Origin: Chrysaora quinquecirrha
Lineage: Eukaryota > Cnidaria > Scyphozoa > Semaeostomeae > Pelagiidae
Direction of reading: 5' to 3'
Length of the DNA stretch: 64,000 bases
Assembly: GCA_014526335.1 (NCBI GenBank)
Contig: JACTAT010000290.1
Span: forward strand, 428,419 to 492,418
Shown here piece after piece: positions 12,571 to 22,620 of this stretch (position 1 is its first letter; every line of letters starts with the position of its first letter). Made by a program: the position numbers and the translations under genes. Under the pieces are notes generated by a model. It was given only the letters and a program-made list of their open reading frames with translations, searched no databases and had not been told where the DNA came from.

Positions 12571-14606
12571 AGGGTAAAAATTTTCTGTTCTCCACTGGTA
12601 AATCGCCCAGTATCAAAACGACAGAAATGCGGTTCTCTTCAATTTCTTTTATTTGCAAAAGACACAATGTAAGATGGAAAAAATTTTCAATATCTATGAA
12701 ACTGTTTGATGTTTTGCTGCCTTCAGCAAAGTAGCAGTTAAGAATTTAAAATACTTCAAATATCATAGAATATATTGAATAAAGATAGAAGTATTTTGGG
12801 ATTTTGAACCAGAGACTGGAGAATGGTTAGGAAAACTCAATAATAGATTCCCAGGAAAATTAATTTAATTTTCCTTGTCAAAGACCATCGGTTCAAGGCA
12901 ACCATAAAAAGTTGTACGGGCACACATGAAACCTTTTCTCCTTTCTTACCCTTTTAAAGGGTATGTTAGCTGCAAAATTAATTCCACCGGGCTATAGTAA
13001 CAAAAAATATGAAATTTGAGCCTTTATACACTTGGTTTAGATGACAAACGATACAGGAATTCAGTATGAGTACGCAGAGCCAACTTTTGCAAAAGCTCTA
13101 AAAATTCGTACGACACAGTCAAGACAATAAAATTAAAATTGTGAAACACAGGAATCCTTATCAAAATTCTCCAGCATGCATCAAAAGTACAATATAGAAA
13201 ATACTCTAACCTATAACGATTTATTATCCTGTAGCGCGATTCACATAAAACCTGTGTAACAAGGCCATTTCACCTTAAAAGAAATCGTCATGAGTACGAT
13301 AAGCTAGATTAGCCTTTTAAATGATATCATACCTAAACCAACAGAAAGGGAAACTCGTAGATCTAAGTTTTTGGACTTGTCAGTTTTAAAAAAGAGCCCA
13401 CGAATACAATTTGAACCGCTAAATGGAATATGATATTAGCTACGTTGTCGGTTTTTGTGGCGGAAAATATACCAAGGACATACATGTCGCAATTTAGAAA
13501 CCCCCATTCCTTTCAATAGCAGCAAATGCCAATTGACAAAAATTAGAACGAAATTCAAGATTTTGCTTTCAACGATCTTTAAAAAGTTTCTGAAAATCGT
13601 CAAAATCTGAAAAATCACTGCACTTTAATAAAGAATAAATAATATTTTGTCAATATTATAAAAGGTATTGATGTCTGCATGGAGCTAAAGTTTTAAAAAG
13701 GATATAACTGATTGTAGACTTACATTTTTTGTTGTTTTAATCAGCGGCTCGTGGTTTCCAAATAGAAAGAAATTTGACGAAGCTCGATACTCTCTATGTA
13801 CCTAATGCTTATTTATAATTCAGTAGTTTTGATGATCTCTTCATGGCAATCTTAGGGATCATAGTCACGGCTTATAAACATTAAGATGGTAGATTATCCT
13901 GTGAAGGGTCCTTGACAGGTTGGAAAACAAACAACTTTTTTATACGTGTATGATTTTTACCTCTCCACATCTTTAGACAAATTATAAATTGTAAATTAGG
14001 CCGTTCTCTCTCTCTCGTTTCTCTCTCAAAATTCATAACCAGACTACATTAATCAACGTTTAATTCCTTGCCATTCTTGCAAATCCACGACATCGCAAGG
14101 GAAATTCCTAAATACCTTAAAAAATCAATACCGCAAGCCCCCGGGGTTTTATTTGCAAAGACGAGCAGAGGCGGATCCAGTAGAAAATCTGACTGTAGCA
14201 GAAAATTGGGGGTCTGGGCTGACCACGCCCTTCAGTCTCTCGGAGAATGAAGGCCACGCCCTATTTTCTGATTTACCATTGATATCTTAACAATATAGGT
14301 ATTTCACTACACTTCTAGAAAAATCCAGCTCAGAATGCACACTTACTATAAATTAGTTGGATGTTTAGAGTAGATATAATATTTCTAGCAGTAGCACCTA
14401 CAAATCCAAATTGTCTATTATATTAACTTAGGGTGGGGGTGGGAGTTGGCCTATCCCGTAAGCATAAGAGGCCCTAGATATATCTATAGATAGAGGCCTG
14501 TTTAAACCTGCTAGCATTAGAAATAGTTTGATATAGTCATAAGCAAGTGAAATATGAAATGATTGTTATGCTTACTGGATATGTTCCTAGTTTGGGCATC
14601 TTGGCT

Positions 14607-14822
14607 TCAAGAGTGTTTGGGGAATTGCAAAGATGAAAATTTGCATAAGTGAACATTTTGGTTGATTCCTTTACTTGTAACCATTTTTTGCATTCTTATT
14701 ACACATCTTTGTTTTATTTCTTCAACCTGAAGATATTTGGAATCATCGTTTTCACAGAATAGCCGGAGAAGTTGGTTCAACCGTACGTTCTCTGACTCAA
14801 GTTCGGTACTGGCATCCGCCAT
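14607..14822 (-). CDS. Captured first-exon-like coding segment (MADAS)
   Basis: An ATG at 14822 in the context AACATGGCGGATG opens a frame beginning MADASTELESENVRLNQLLR and continuing with a mixed-charge, helix-prone segment containing KYLQVEEIKQR. Kozak and YY1-like AACATGGCGG contexts are common at metazoan start codons. A possible donor, CAA|GTAAAG, lies near 14668, after TSKG; otherwise the frame runs to a stop at 14607. I do not recognise the protein. It lies entirely within the hAT element, so it is probably a gene fragment carried by the transposon rather than a resident gene. Confidence 0.45.
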   Translation of the reverse strand: MADASTELESENVRLNQLLRLFCENDDSKYLQVEEIKQRCVIRMQKMVTSKGINQNVHLCKFSSLQFPKHS

Positions 14823-14920
14823 GTTGGTTATTGCGAAATTCTTAGAAATTCTTTGCCTTGTACCCTTGCGTGAAATGATTGACAGCACGGAGTTGACAGA
14901 TCGAGATTTCGACTTTCCTG

Positions 14921-15076
14921 ATTGGCTTGCTACAGTCAAGCTCTTTCGTGATTGGTTTGCTACACTCACATCAAAATTTGCGCACTATGTGAGCAATGAT
15001 AACAACAGCGCGATTGTTCTACTGCGAAATTCTAATTGGCTTGCTAAGGTTGAAGCATTTATTTCATTGGTTTGCT
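14921..15076 (-). promoter_or_regulatory. Four CCAAT-box copies upstream of MADAS start
   Basis: On the plus strand ATTGG(C/T)TTGCTA occurs at 14921, 14951, 15035 and 15066, so the minus strand reads TAGCAARCCAAT four times in front of the ATG at 14822. Spacing is 30, 84 and 31 bases, that is two pairs about three helical turns apart. Repeated CCAAT boxes are classic NF-Y sites in TATA-less promoters. Function is inferred. Confidence 0.5.
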
Positions 15077-16665
15077 ACGGTCTAATTTGAATTCACTATC
15101 ATTCCCGCGACTTTTGGTACACAAGCCGCAAAGTTATATTAGACGGTTACCGGCTTGCGTTTGAAGGCTAGAAAAGGACCAGCTGTTTGTCACGAGCCCA
15201 CCAGTTTAGCCTTGTACCCTCATTCCGCTTGGTTTGAAAAAGTTGCTTGTCGATCAACGGAATGACGAGAAGAGAAAATGGGACATATTATGCCTTCAAA
15301 ATTTAAGTAAAGGCCTCCAAAAAAAGTCGATATATTTTACTTATTACAGACTTATAACAGCAGCTTATTCAAAGCAGTATGCAAATTTTACTCTTGAAAA
15401 TCTGACTGTAGCATCTGCTACGGTTGCTACTATCTGGATCCGCCTCTGACGAGTTTGTCGTTGGCAGCTTATTGGAGGGCAGGACTTATCTGAGGGAGGG
15501 GGGCTTATTTTAAAGATCAATAGTTGCAGTTTGTTATCGACAGAGTAGAAGAGGGAAAAAAGATAACTTATCTGCTTTTGAAAATCAAAATCAGCTGTTT
15601 GCTATCAGCCAATGGGAAATTATCGGTTGAATTAATAGATAAACCTGTCTGCGCTAGCTTTGTAGTGTTTTCATTTGTTTAAAGATGCATTATGGGCAAA
15701 AAAGAAATTCACAAGGCCTTCGGATATTTCCCCATGGGGGCTTACTCAACTGGGGAGGCTTATTTGCAAAAATAAATTCTTAGGTGGGGGCTTATGCAAG
15801 GGGGGTTATTCAAAGGCGGGGGCTAATTCGAGGAGTTACGGTAAGGGTAAAAATTTTCTGTTCTCCACTGGTAAATTGCCCAGTATCAAAACGACAGAGA
15901 TGCGGTTCTCTTCAATTTCTTTTATTTGCAAAAGACACAATGTAAGATGGAAAAAATTGTCAATATCTATGAAACTGTTTGATGTTTTGCTGCCTTCAGC
16001 AGAGTAGCAGTTGAGAATTTAAAATACTTCAAATATCAAAGAATATATTGAATAAAGATAAGTAATTTGGGATTTTGAACCAGAGACCGGAGAATGGTTA
16101 AGAAAACTCAATAAAAGATTCCCAGGAAAATTAATTTAATTTTCCTTGTCAAAGACCATCGGTTCAAGGCAACTATAAAAGGTTGTGCAGGCGCATATGA
16201 AACATATCCCCCTTTCCTACCAAATTAAAGGGTATTTTCAGCTGCAAAAATCAATTGCACCGGGCCATAGTAACAAATAATATGTAATTTGAGCCTTTAT
16301 ACACTTGGTTTAGATGACAAACGATACAGGAATTCAGTATCAGTACGCAGAGCCAACTTTTGCAAAAGCTCTGAAAATTCGTGCGATACAGTCAATACAA
16401 TAAAATTAAAATTGTGAAACACAGGAATCCCTTTTACTCCAGGATGCATCGAAAGTACAGTATCGAAAATACTCTAACCTATAACGATTTATTACCCTGT
16501 AGCTCACTGCACATAAACCTTGTTTAACAGTACGATATTAACTTAAAATACCGTCATGAGTACGATAAGCTAGATTAACCTTTTAAATGACATCATACCT
16601 AAACAAACAGAAAGGGAAACTCGTGGTTCAAAGTTTTTGGACTTGTGAGTTTTAAAAAAGAGCCC

Positions 16666-17426
16666 ACGAATACAAGCAATTTGAATAACTATCCGGAGTC
16701 ATATCCCGTCTACCAGAGTAAAGTAATCGGTGCTATTTTTGCAATTTATTGCCCGTTGATTATAACAATTAATGTTGTCTTGATAGTCTCCTTCTTTGCA
16801 GAAAAACAGGCGATGCAAAAAAATTTAAATATTCTTATTGTTTCCCTGAGTATTTAAGTCTGCCTTATTGGTGGAATTGTGATGCCAATGCAGATATTCG
16901 AAAGCCTTTGGTTTTATTTTGAAGAACTCTGCTCGATCGTAGGATGTCTTTGCCTCTACGGTATCTATTTGGTGGAATATCTCTAGCAATGACAATGCTT
17001 TTAGCCATTGATCGTAACTCACATATGAATCCTAATGTTCTTGCATGTAAGTTAAGGATTGCAAAATTATTCGAAAAACCAAGAACTTACATTTTGATCT
17101 TTGCCTACTGCACATTGGTCTCTGTCTTTTCATTATCTTTGTATTTCTTGATGGAAGTTGATCGAAAAATAGTTTCCTTCCTTATGGCTTTTTTTGCAAT
17201 CTTATTGTTTATAATGATGCCAATTTTTGAGACAATTTACCTGCGTAGTTATCGTCGAAATATGAAATCGAGCAAATGGTTTAGAGAGAAGTACCATTTG
17301 TATTGCAGGCACAAAAAGAAAGATGAGGAACAGAGAAGCCCAGAAGTAATTATGAATATTAGGATAGAAGATCAGCAAGTACCTTCAATGGTTGCAAGCG
17401 TTTTGCATGGCAGTACTGACAATTAG
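16666..17426 (+). pseudogene. Rhodopsin-like GPCR pseudogene
   Basis: Translated pieces show a first transmembrane segment (VIGAIFAIYCPLIITINVVL), a loop and second segment (KNLNILIVSLSI), then the end of helix 3 with LLAIDRNSHMNP, a DRY-like box in which Y is replaced by N. Two further hydrophobic segments follow at about 17090-17150 and 17180-17240, then a basic tail. Two lesions break it: an in-frame TAA at 16855-16857 in the second helix, and a one-base frameshift near 16968. The usual later helices are incomplete. The 5' end abuts the last repeat A copy (about 16685), so the gene was probably truncated by rearrangement. Confidence 0.75.
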
Positions 17427-17629
17427 TCAAAGCAGCAAGCAACAAGGTAATAGAACAACTGTGAAAATTCTTAAAACAGCTTTGGGTCTTCGATGTAGAA
17501 TATCCATGTGCACCTTAAAACATCGAAAACATTAAACATACAGGCAGCAAGTATCAACACAGGTAAAACAGCGGTGAAATCCAACACAACGTGAAATGCA
17601 ACGTCATGTATAATCCTCCAGATCATTAC

Positions 17630-17935
17630 ACGCAAATGTGGGATTGCACGGTCTTTGTGATACCACACGTTGTGTAATGCAACAGGGCGTCACGTTAGGC
17701 CGTGTAATGCAACAATGCATTTCACGGTAGTAAAATTTACTGTAGGTTTGCACGGCCTTTGTGATACCGCACGTTGTGTAATGCAACAGGGCGTCACATA
17801 AGGCCGTGTAATGCAACAATGCATTTCACGGTAGTAAAATTTACTGTGGAATTGCACGGCCTTTGTGATACCGCACGTTGTGTAATGCAACAGGGCGTCA
17901 CATAAGGCCGTGTAATGCAACAATACAAGGTCCAT
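17630..17935. repeat. 104-bp satellite, about three copies
   Basis: CACGTTGTGTAATGCAACAG starts at 17666, 17770 and 17874, an exact 104-bp period. Each unit contains GTGTAATGCAACA twice, a GTGATACC word and TTTACTGT. Copies 2 and 3 are nearly identical. Overlapping open frames on the minus strand rich in HYTALCDALLHYTT are by-products of the repeat. Confidence 0.9.
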
Positions 17936-18366
17936 GTGATAGTACATGGCCTGTAATGCAAATGCATTTCAAACAGAGAAAATTCTATGCAGTATCACAC
18001 TGCCCCACTGCGCATGTAATAGTGTTAAAAAACAATGCATTCCCTGTCTTGAAATGAAAACAGGGTCAAAAAAGCCTTGCGTAGTGAACTGCATGCAAAT
18101 TATCAATGAGCAACCAAAAATTTTTATTGGATGAGGGAGTGAATACGTCATTATTTCACATTGGCATTACACTATTTTCATAATAAGATCTACTGGATAA
18201 TCAGATCAGCAGCATATTCTGATATTTCCAGAGAGCCAAAAGTTTCAAGAGGGCAAGGATTGAAATGCCAAATAAAATGCACATGTTGCTTTTAAGAAAT
18301 AGGTTTCATTCAACCATACTTTAAGATAGCAAGAAATAACATTAATGTCTACTAAAGAAAAACTTT
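17936..18366. other. Spacer, decayed satellite flank
   Basis: This spacer contains further scattered TGTAATGCAA and GCATTTCA words resembling the 104-bp unit up to about 18030, then AT-rich sequence. No gene seen. Confidence 0.5.
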
Positions 18367-19245
18367 TTAACAAGGAAGGTTAGAGATAAATGAAAAATTT
18401 CCAACTTTCACAGGAACGACTCTTCTTACTAAACGAAAAACACTGATAATGTTAAAGCCTTCGTAGTATGCATTTTGCACAGTGTGTAGTCCAGTTTGTC
18501 TAAAAATTTGATTTCTGTTCCTGTGCGGTTTGTACCATGAAACAAATGCCAAAGAAAATGTCTTTCTTTTCTCTGTATTTTGATTACTTTTCACTATTGT
18601 TTCGATGGTGAAAAAAAATTCCACTTTGCAAAAGTATGGCTGTGGCTGCTCTGTTTCATTAACAGCCCAATAGGAAAGGCAATTTGACGATCTTTCAGAC
18701 CTACTCATTGTCGAGCTCAACAACATCCCATTCACCTTGCAGCGGCCAAACTTGTTGAAGTTTGGTGACACATGAATAACATTTTCATTTAGATCAATTA
18801 GATATTCCATGGTATGTTGATATAGTTCATCATTCATGATCTTGGATATTCTTTGTGGAGGTAGAAACTTTGCTGCTTTAAGCAAGAAAGGGCTTTCCTC
18901 TCTTGAAACTGCATTTTGCCTGTCAAAGGCATCATTGTCATTCGTTCCACATGATGACAAAAATTTTTCAGCACGGTTCCTCTCATTCTGGTTAGTGAAA
19001 TCATTTTTTGAATCATCATCATTCTTCTCTCCAAAATCTTTCAATTTTTTGAAAGATGGACATTCATTGTTGCATATGTCAAAATATGAGGGAAGTTCTT
19101 CGAAAGCTTTCTCCACTGTTAGCTGTTGCTGCATTGTGAACTTCACAAAAATTTCATCTTCAATTGATCTTCCACTGTTGGGTAGGTCAATAAGAACTCC
19201 ATTCATTCTCTCTGATGCAAAAAGAGAAACATTAAACAGGTCCAT
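18367..19245 (-). CDS. Intact 292-aa open frame, possibly transposon-derived
   Basis: This single uninterrupted frame is by far the longest in the first 28 kb. The N-terminal half is polar and acidic (EKNDDDSKNDFTNQNE). The C-terminal half reads KVNGMLLSSTMSRSERSSN, then YFCKVEFFFTIET, FSLAFVSWYKPH and YYEGFNIISVFRLVRRVVPV. A pattern of G..h.S..SRS.RS.., then a (Y/F)..V.FF strand, a (A/V).V.WY strand and a terminal (I)..V.R...R.VPV resembles the C-terminal domain of large transposon proteins in animals. I cannot name the superfamily. No signal peptide or membrane segment. It could be expressed; it shows no lesion. Confidence 0.5.
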   Translation of the reverse strand: MDLFNVSLFASERMNGVLIDLPNSGRSIEDEIFVKFTMQQQLTVEKAFEELPSYFDICNNECPSFKKLKDFGEKNDDDSKNDFTNQNERNRAEKFLSSCGTNDNDAFDRQNAVSREESPFLLKAAKFLPPQRISKIMNDELYQHTMEYLIDLNENVIHVSPNFNKFGRCKVNGMLLSSTMSRSERSSNCLSYWAVNETEQPQPYFCKVEFFFTIETIVKSNQNTEKRKTFSLAFVSWYKPHRNRNQIFRQTGLHTVQNAYYEGFNIISVFRLVRRVVPVKVGNFSFISNLPC

Positions 19246-20254
19246 TCGTAAAAGGATTTAAATATCTCAGATAGTCTTAAAGTTTTTTTGCTTTGCAGCC
19301 TGCTATAAAACTAAACTGGTATCTACCACAGAATTGAAATTGGGCGAAATTTCGGCGTTGGGATGCTTACAAGAATTTTTCTACTCGATGTTCAAGCTCA
19401 TTTGCTAGAAAAGATTCTCAAATATTCATAGATTGATTATAAATTCCTTGGCTTTAGAGAATTTATAATTTCGATAATGAATCGTTTCTGGAAAACCGAT
19501 GTTCAACAAAAAGGATAACATTCAAAAAATGGAAATCTATCATGTTGGGTATCCCAGTCATCCGCTCTTGGTTCAATCATTTTTCTCCTTTTCATAGAAA
19601 ACCAAAAATATTTGATCTTTACTATGTAATATGGTTGAGGATGCCTCAATATACATGGAGAGTGCTCAAAAGGTTATAAGACTAAGGACTGAAATGTAAA
19701 TATGGAATCACGAGACGCTATGTTGCCTCCCGGTTATTACTGCACTGGCTGTGCAGCAGCTTGTAAACTTGGGGAAACGATCTAGGCCTTAGTTCTTTTT
19801 TATTATACTTACGTGAATTCAAATATAATACCTATTTCAGAATTTTAGAAATATTGAAACTCTAGACCAACATGCACAATTTCACAAAACTAGCTCAAAC
19901 TCAAAATTTGATAGATTATTCTTCTATTTTGAAAGGAGATAAGCTCTTTAGAACAATGATAATATTTTCCATTGTTTTAATTTCTGTCTTTCGGTACAGA
20001 TATAAATGAAAAACTAAGATGAATTGATCAAGTTATTCTATAGAAATAATCAAGAGCTCTAATGTTTTGACAAATTTATGCAGTAGATATGCTATATGTA
20101 GGTGTGTGTATCCTTGCTAGGTGCTTTCTAAATCAACGTTTTCTGATAAAGTGCCGGAAGAATATTCCATCATCATATTTGATGAATATTTTGCTGCTGT
20201 TTGTAGAATAAACTGCATATGTTCCAATGTAGTCATGATACTCTCAAAATCAAC
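19246..20254. other. No gene seen
   Basis: AT-rich sequence with no exon, repeat or inverted ends that I can support. Confidence 0.5.
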
Positions 20255-20525
20255 TAAACACCCTCCTTTGTACTGATAATAGCCCTATATGGCACTAATT
20301 ATATCCCTCCACAAACGTCTTACCTCCCGAATATCCACTGACGGTACTGACGATATCCCTTCACACCATTGATAGTATCTATTCACCATACTGATTATAT
20401 CCTTTCATTGTACCAAAAACATACATCAGCCGTACTGAATACCCTTCACCGTACTGAGTATATCCCTCCATCTTACTGAGAGTATCGCTAAATCGTACTG
20501 AATATCGTCAACTGTACTCCGCAGC
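20255..20525 (-). repeat. Degenerate minisatellite, inverted relative of 41.5-kb array
   Basis: About a dozen decayed copies of GTACTGA.TATATCCCTCCA occur. This is the reverse complement of the unit in 41462-41860 (CAGTACAGTGGAGGGATATC). Copies differ strongly from each other here, whereas those at 41.5 kb are near-identical, so this array is the older one. Confidence 0.75.
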
Positions 20526-21818
20526 TTAGCTTCTACTTAACTGCACAAACATCACCCAAGACGCTTTTTCTAAACAGCATCTATTGAGTCTGTGTATGAT
20601 TTGGACAGAGAATTCACCCATATCTTAGAACTTCATTTTATATGGACACTGAAAAGCTAAGAATGTAAATGAGATCGTTTGTCTCACTTGGCGATGATGT
20701 ATGAATTAAATGCTTGAATTAATTTGCTAACTCTTCTACATACTTGATATTATTTTTTACCAGTGCTTTTATATTAAGCTCTTAATTTGTTTTTTTTTTT
20801 ACTCTTGTTTTTTAAACAGGTGGAACATTGATAACATTTGTAAATATGTTTTACGTAGCTGAATTTTTAACCTCTATAAAAATTCATTATTGCTATTGAT
20901 ATCATCATTACTATTATTATTCATCCGGATATCACGAAACAAAAATTAAGATAAAATAATAACTTTTGCTTAGAAAAGGCCCCTGTTACTACCGTTTAAA
21001 TACTATGGATGTGATTTTAACTCCCTTCAAGAGCATATCGTATGGGTGCCAGCTTTCTTAACAACTATACATATTTTGATAATAGAGAAGACCAATCACT
21101 ATTCAAATCCGTGTTCTATGAAATATATTTTAGAGAGTGAAATATCAGCTATAGTCTAAGACATGGCAATGATGCTCAACTTCAAAAAGTTTCTAATGCG
21201 TATATAAGAACGAAGAGCACTTTTCGTAATCTTAGCAGGTGTGAACTAAGAAAATGAAATATCTAGATACTTTAAAAGTTTGTAAAAATGTATGAAGTAC
21301 TGAAAAGATGACAAATACAGTTTCGGGCTCTGCAGGAATATTTTTGCAAGTTTCTGATAGGGTCTACTTCATCTTTGTTCTTTGTTTCTTGTTGATACTG
21401 TATATTGCAATTAAAACTATAACAAGAATAGTCATCGTACTGCAGGCCTTAATTTGCCGTTATTTGCCTATTTGAATTTTTAATTGATTCAAGATTACTG
21501 TAAATCAATTAATTATGATTATCATGATAAAGATTAGAATAACTTTTATGGGCCCACAAGCTCCATTGGATCACAATATTGTTTTCAATGATAGTTGTTA
21601 AAACAAGAATTAAACTCGCTGGGAGAGTAATTAAATAGACGAGTTCAGTAACTAAAGACAAATCTATAGTTAACATTAAATGAACCCTTTTTAAAGTAGA
21701 AACCTTTGGTACTCTTAACGAGGTGTTTGCTTTATAGAGTACGAGCGCAAACATCCTGATCTCCCAAATATTTTGAAAATGCTTGTAGCTGCTGATATTC
21801 ATCTTGACAATGCAATTT
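20526..21818. other. No gene seen
   Basis: AT-rich spacer with a T run near 20790. No supported exon. A minus-strand frame at 21509-21844 runs into the neighbouring MITE and is not credible as a gene. Confidence 0.5.
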
Positions 21819-21826
21819 CTTAAAGA

Positions 21827-22200
21827 CCCAGGGGGGGTACTCATTAACTTTCAATACGGGGGTCCATGCCAATATTTGGGGTCCGGAATCTTAAGCTTAT
21901 TCAATATTTGGGGTCTGTGAAGTATAACATGGAAAAAATTCAATATTTGGGGTCCACAAATCTGAAGGAAGAATCTTGCGATTTGGTGCAATTCATTACA
22001 ATGACCCATCCAACTGCCAAGAGCTTATAAATTGTAAATTGTCATGAAACTGATGGCCAAACCTGAGAAAACATTTTAGGTGCCCAAAAATAGATAGCAA
22101 TATTTGGGGTCTCCAAAACATTAAACTCAATATTTGGGGCTCTGCAAGGAAATAGTGGCATGGACCCCCCCGTATTGAAAGTTGATGAGTACCCCCTCTG
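21827..22200. mobile_element. hAT-type MITE with 8-bp target duplication
   Basis: The inverted ends read CAGGGGGGGTACTCATTAAC and its counterpart GTTGATGAGTACCCCCTCTG, matching for about 40 bp (TTTCAATACGGGGG / CCCCCGTATTGAAAG). The flanks are a perfect 8-bp direct repeat CTTAAAGA (21819-21826, 22201-22208), with two extra bases at the left junction. Inside, AATATTTGGGG recurs five times. Terminal CAG...CTG and an 8-bp duplication are hAT hallmarks. Confidence 0.85.
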
Positions 22201-22419
22201 CTTAAAGAAGTGTCCTACTAGGAAGAATTACTGCTATCTTATCTTTGAAGATTTAAAGTAATTTATGAAGTTTGCTACATGTACGAAAACAAAAAATTAC
22301 AGTGCAAATTGGTGTACTCAGTTAATTACCTTAAGTAATTATCATTCATTATTGATTTGTAATATCGCTCCTTTAAATCGGAACAACATAGAATAAATTT
22401 CATTGCATCTTTTCTCTTC

Positions 22420-22620
22420 TCATGTAGACATCAATGCATTCTCATTCTTCTCACAGTAATATCCATGAAGATTCGGTTTTGATCCCTTGGGACATTTAGT
22501 GCATTTCTTTGCATCTGATGAAAAGTATCTTTTTCCATAGCAACAGCTGGATGATTTGCGACGATACCTGAATGCTATTGAGGATTTCTTTAAGCTGCTT
22601 GCCAAAGAACAATACTTGAT
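22420..22620 (-). CDS. Exon 7, Cys-rich C terminus and stop
   Basis: Acceptor TTATCTTTTAG|ATCAAG, phase 0. It reads IKYCSLASSLKKS, then SSCCYGKRYF, then KKCTKCPKGSKPNLHGYYC and the stop at 22420. The CTKCPKGS...YYC pattern resembles ephrin-receptor/EGF-like Cys motifs. Joined to exon 6 it gives a continuous FIRAR-IKYC strand. Confidence 0.82.
   Translation of the reverse strand: MKYCSLASSLKKSSIAFRYRRKSSSCCYGKRYFSSDAKKCTKCPKGSKPNLHGYYCEKNENALMST

Larger units (their letters stand above)
14166..15448. mobile_element. Non-autonomous hAT element carrying host-like sequence
   Basis: Perfect 15-bp terminal inverted repeats CAGAGGCGGATCCAG / CTGGATCCGCCTCTG are flanked by the direct repeat ACGAG (14161-14165, 15449-15453). 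The empty site is seen in the sister unit near 12167 (AAAGACGAATTTG). The termini are hAT-like. The 5-bp duplication is shorter than the usual 8 bp, though I recall hAT subgroups with 5-bp duplications. An 18-bp direct repeat, GAAAATCTGACTGTAGCA, lies just inside both ends (14183-14200, 15396-15413). No transposase is encoded. The interior looks like a captured promoter and first exon. Confidence 0.85.
14129..15843. mobile_element. Second TACCG-ended element, split by an hAT
   Basis: Bases 14129-14165 and 15449-15843 together match 12137-12570, differing mainly in the length of the G run. The interruption at 14166-15448 is a complete hAT-type insertion. This gives a clear order of events: unit amplification, TACCG insertion, duplication of the loaded unit, then hAT insertion. 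Confidence 0.75.
8495..16640 (+). repeat. Tandem array of ~1.45-kb units (repeat A)
   Basis: Landmarks recur in fixed order: TTCAATCGCAGCAAATGCC at about 8501, 10066, 11509 and 13510; CAGCGGCTCGTGGTTTCC at 8731, 10310, 11750 and 13742; CTTGGCAGGTGGGAAAACAA just after 8900, 10477 and 11920 (changed to CTTGACAGGTTGG near 13910); and CAATTGCACCGGGC later in each unit. Units 1 and 2 are 1.57 and 1.44 kb. Units 3 and 4 are longer because both carry an inserted TACCG-ended element, and unit 4 also an hAT element. No unit has an open frame above about 75 codons. A separate copy lies at 33.3-34.6 kb. Confidence 0.88.

Noticed and set aside
14607..14969. 120-codon frame starting at 14969
   Set aside because: The upstream part crosses CCAAT-box promoter-like DNA; the ATG at 14822 has a far better context, so only that part is annotated.
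8495..16640. A CRISPR-like or prokaryotic array
   Set aside because: Units are kilobase-sized with no short repeats and spacers, and the window is plainly eukaryotic.
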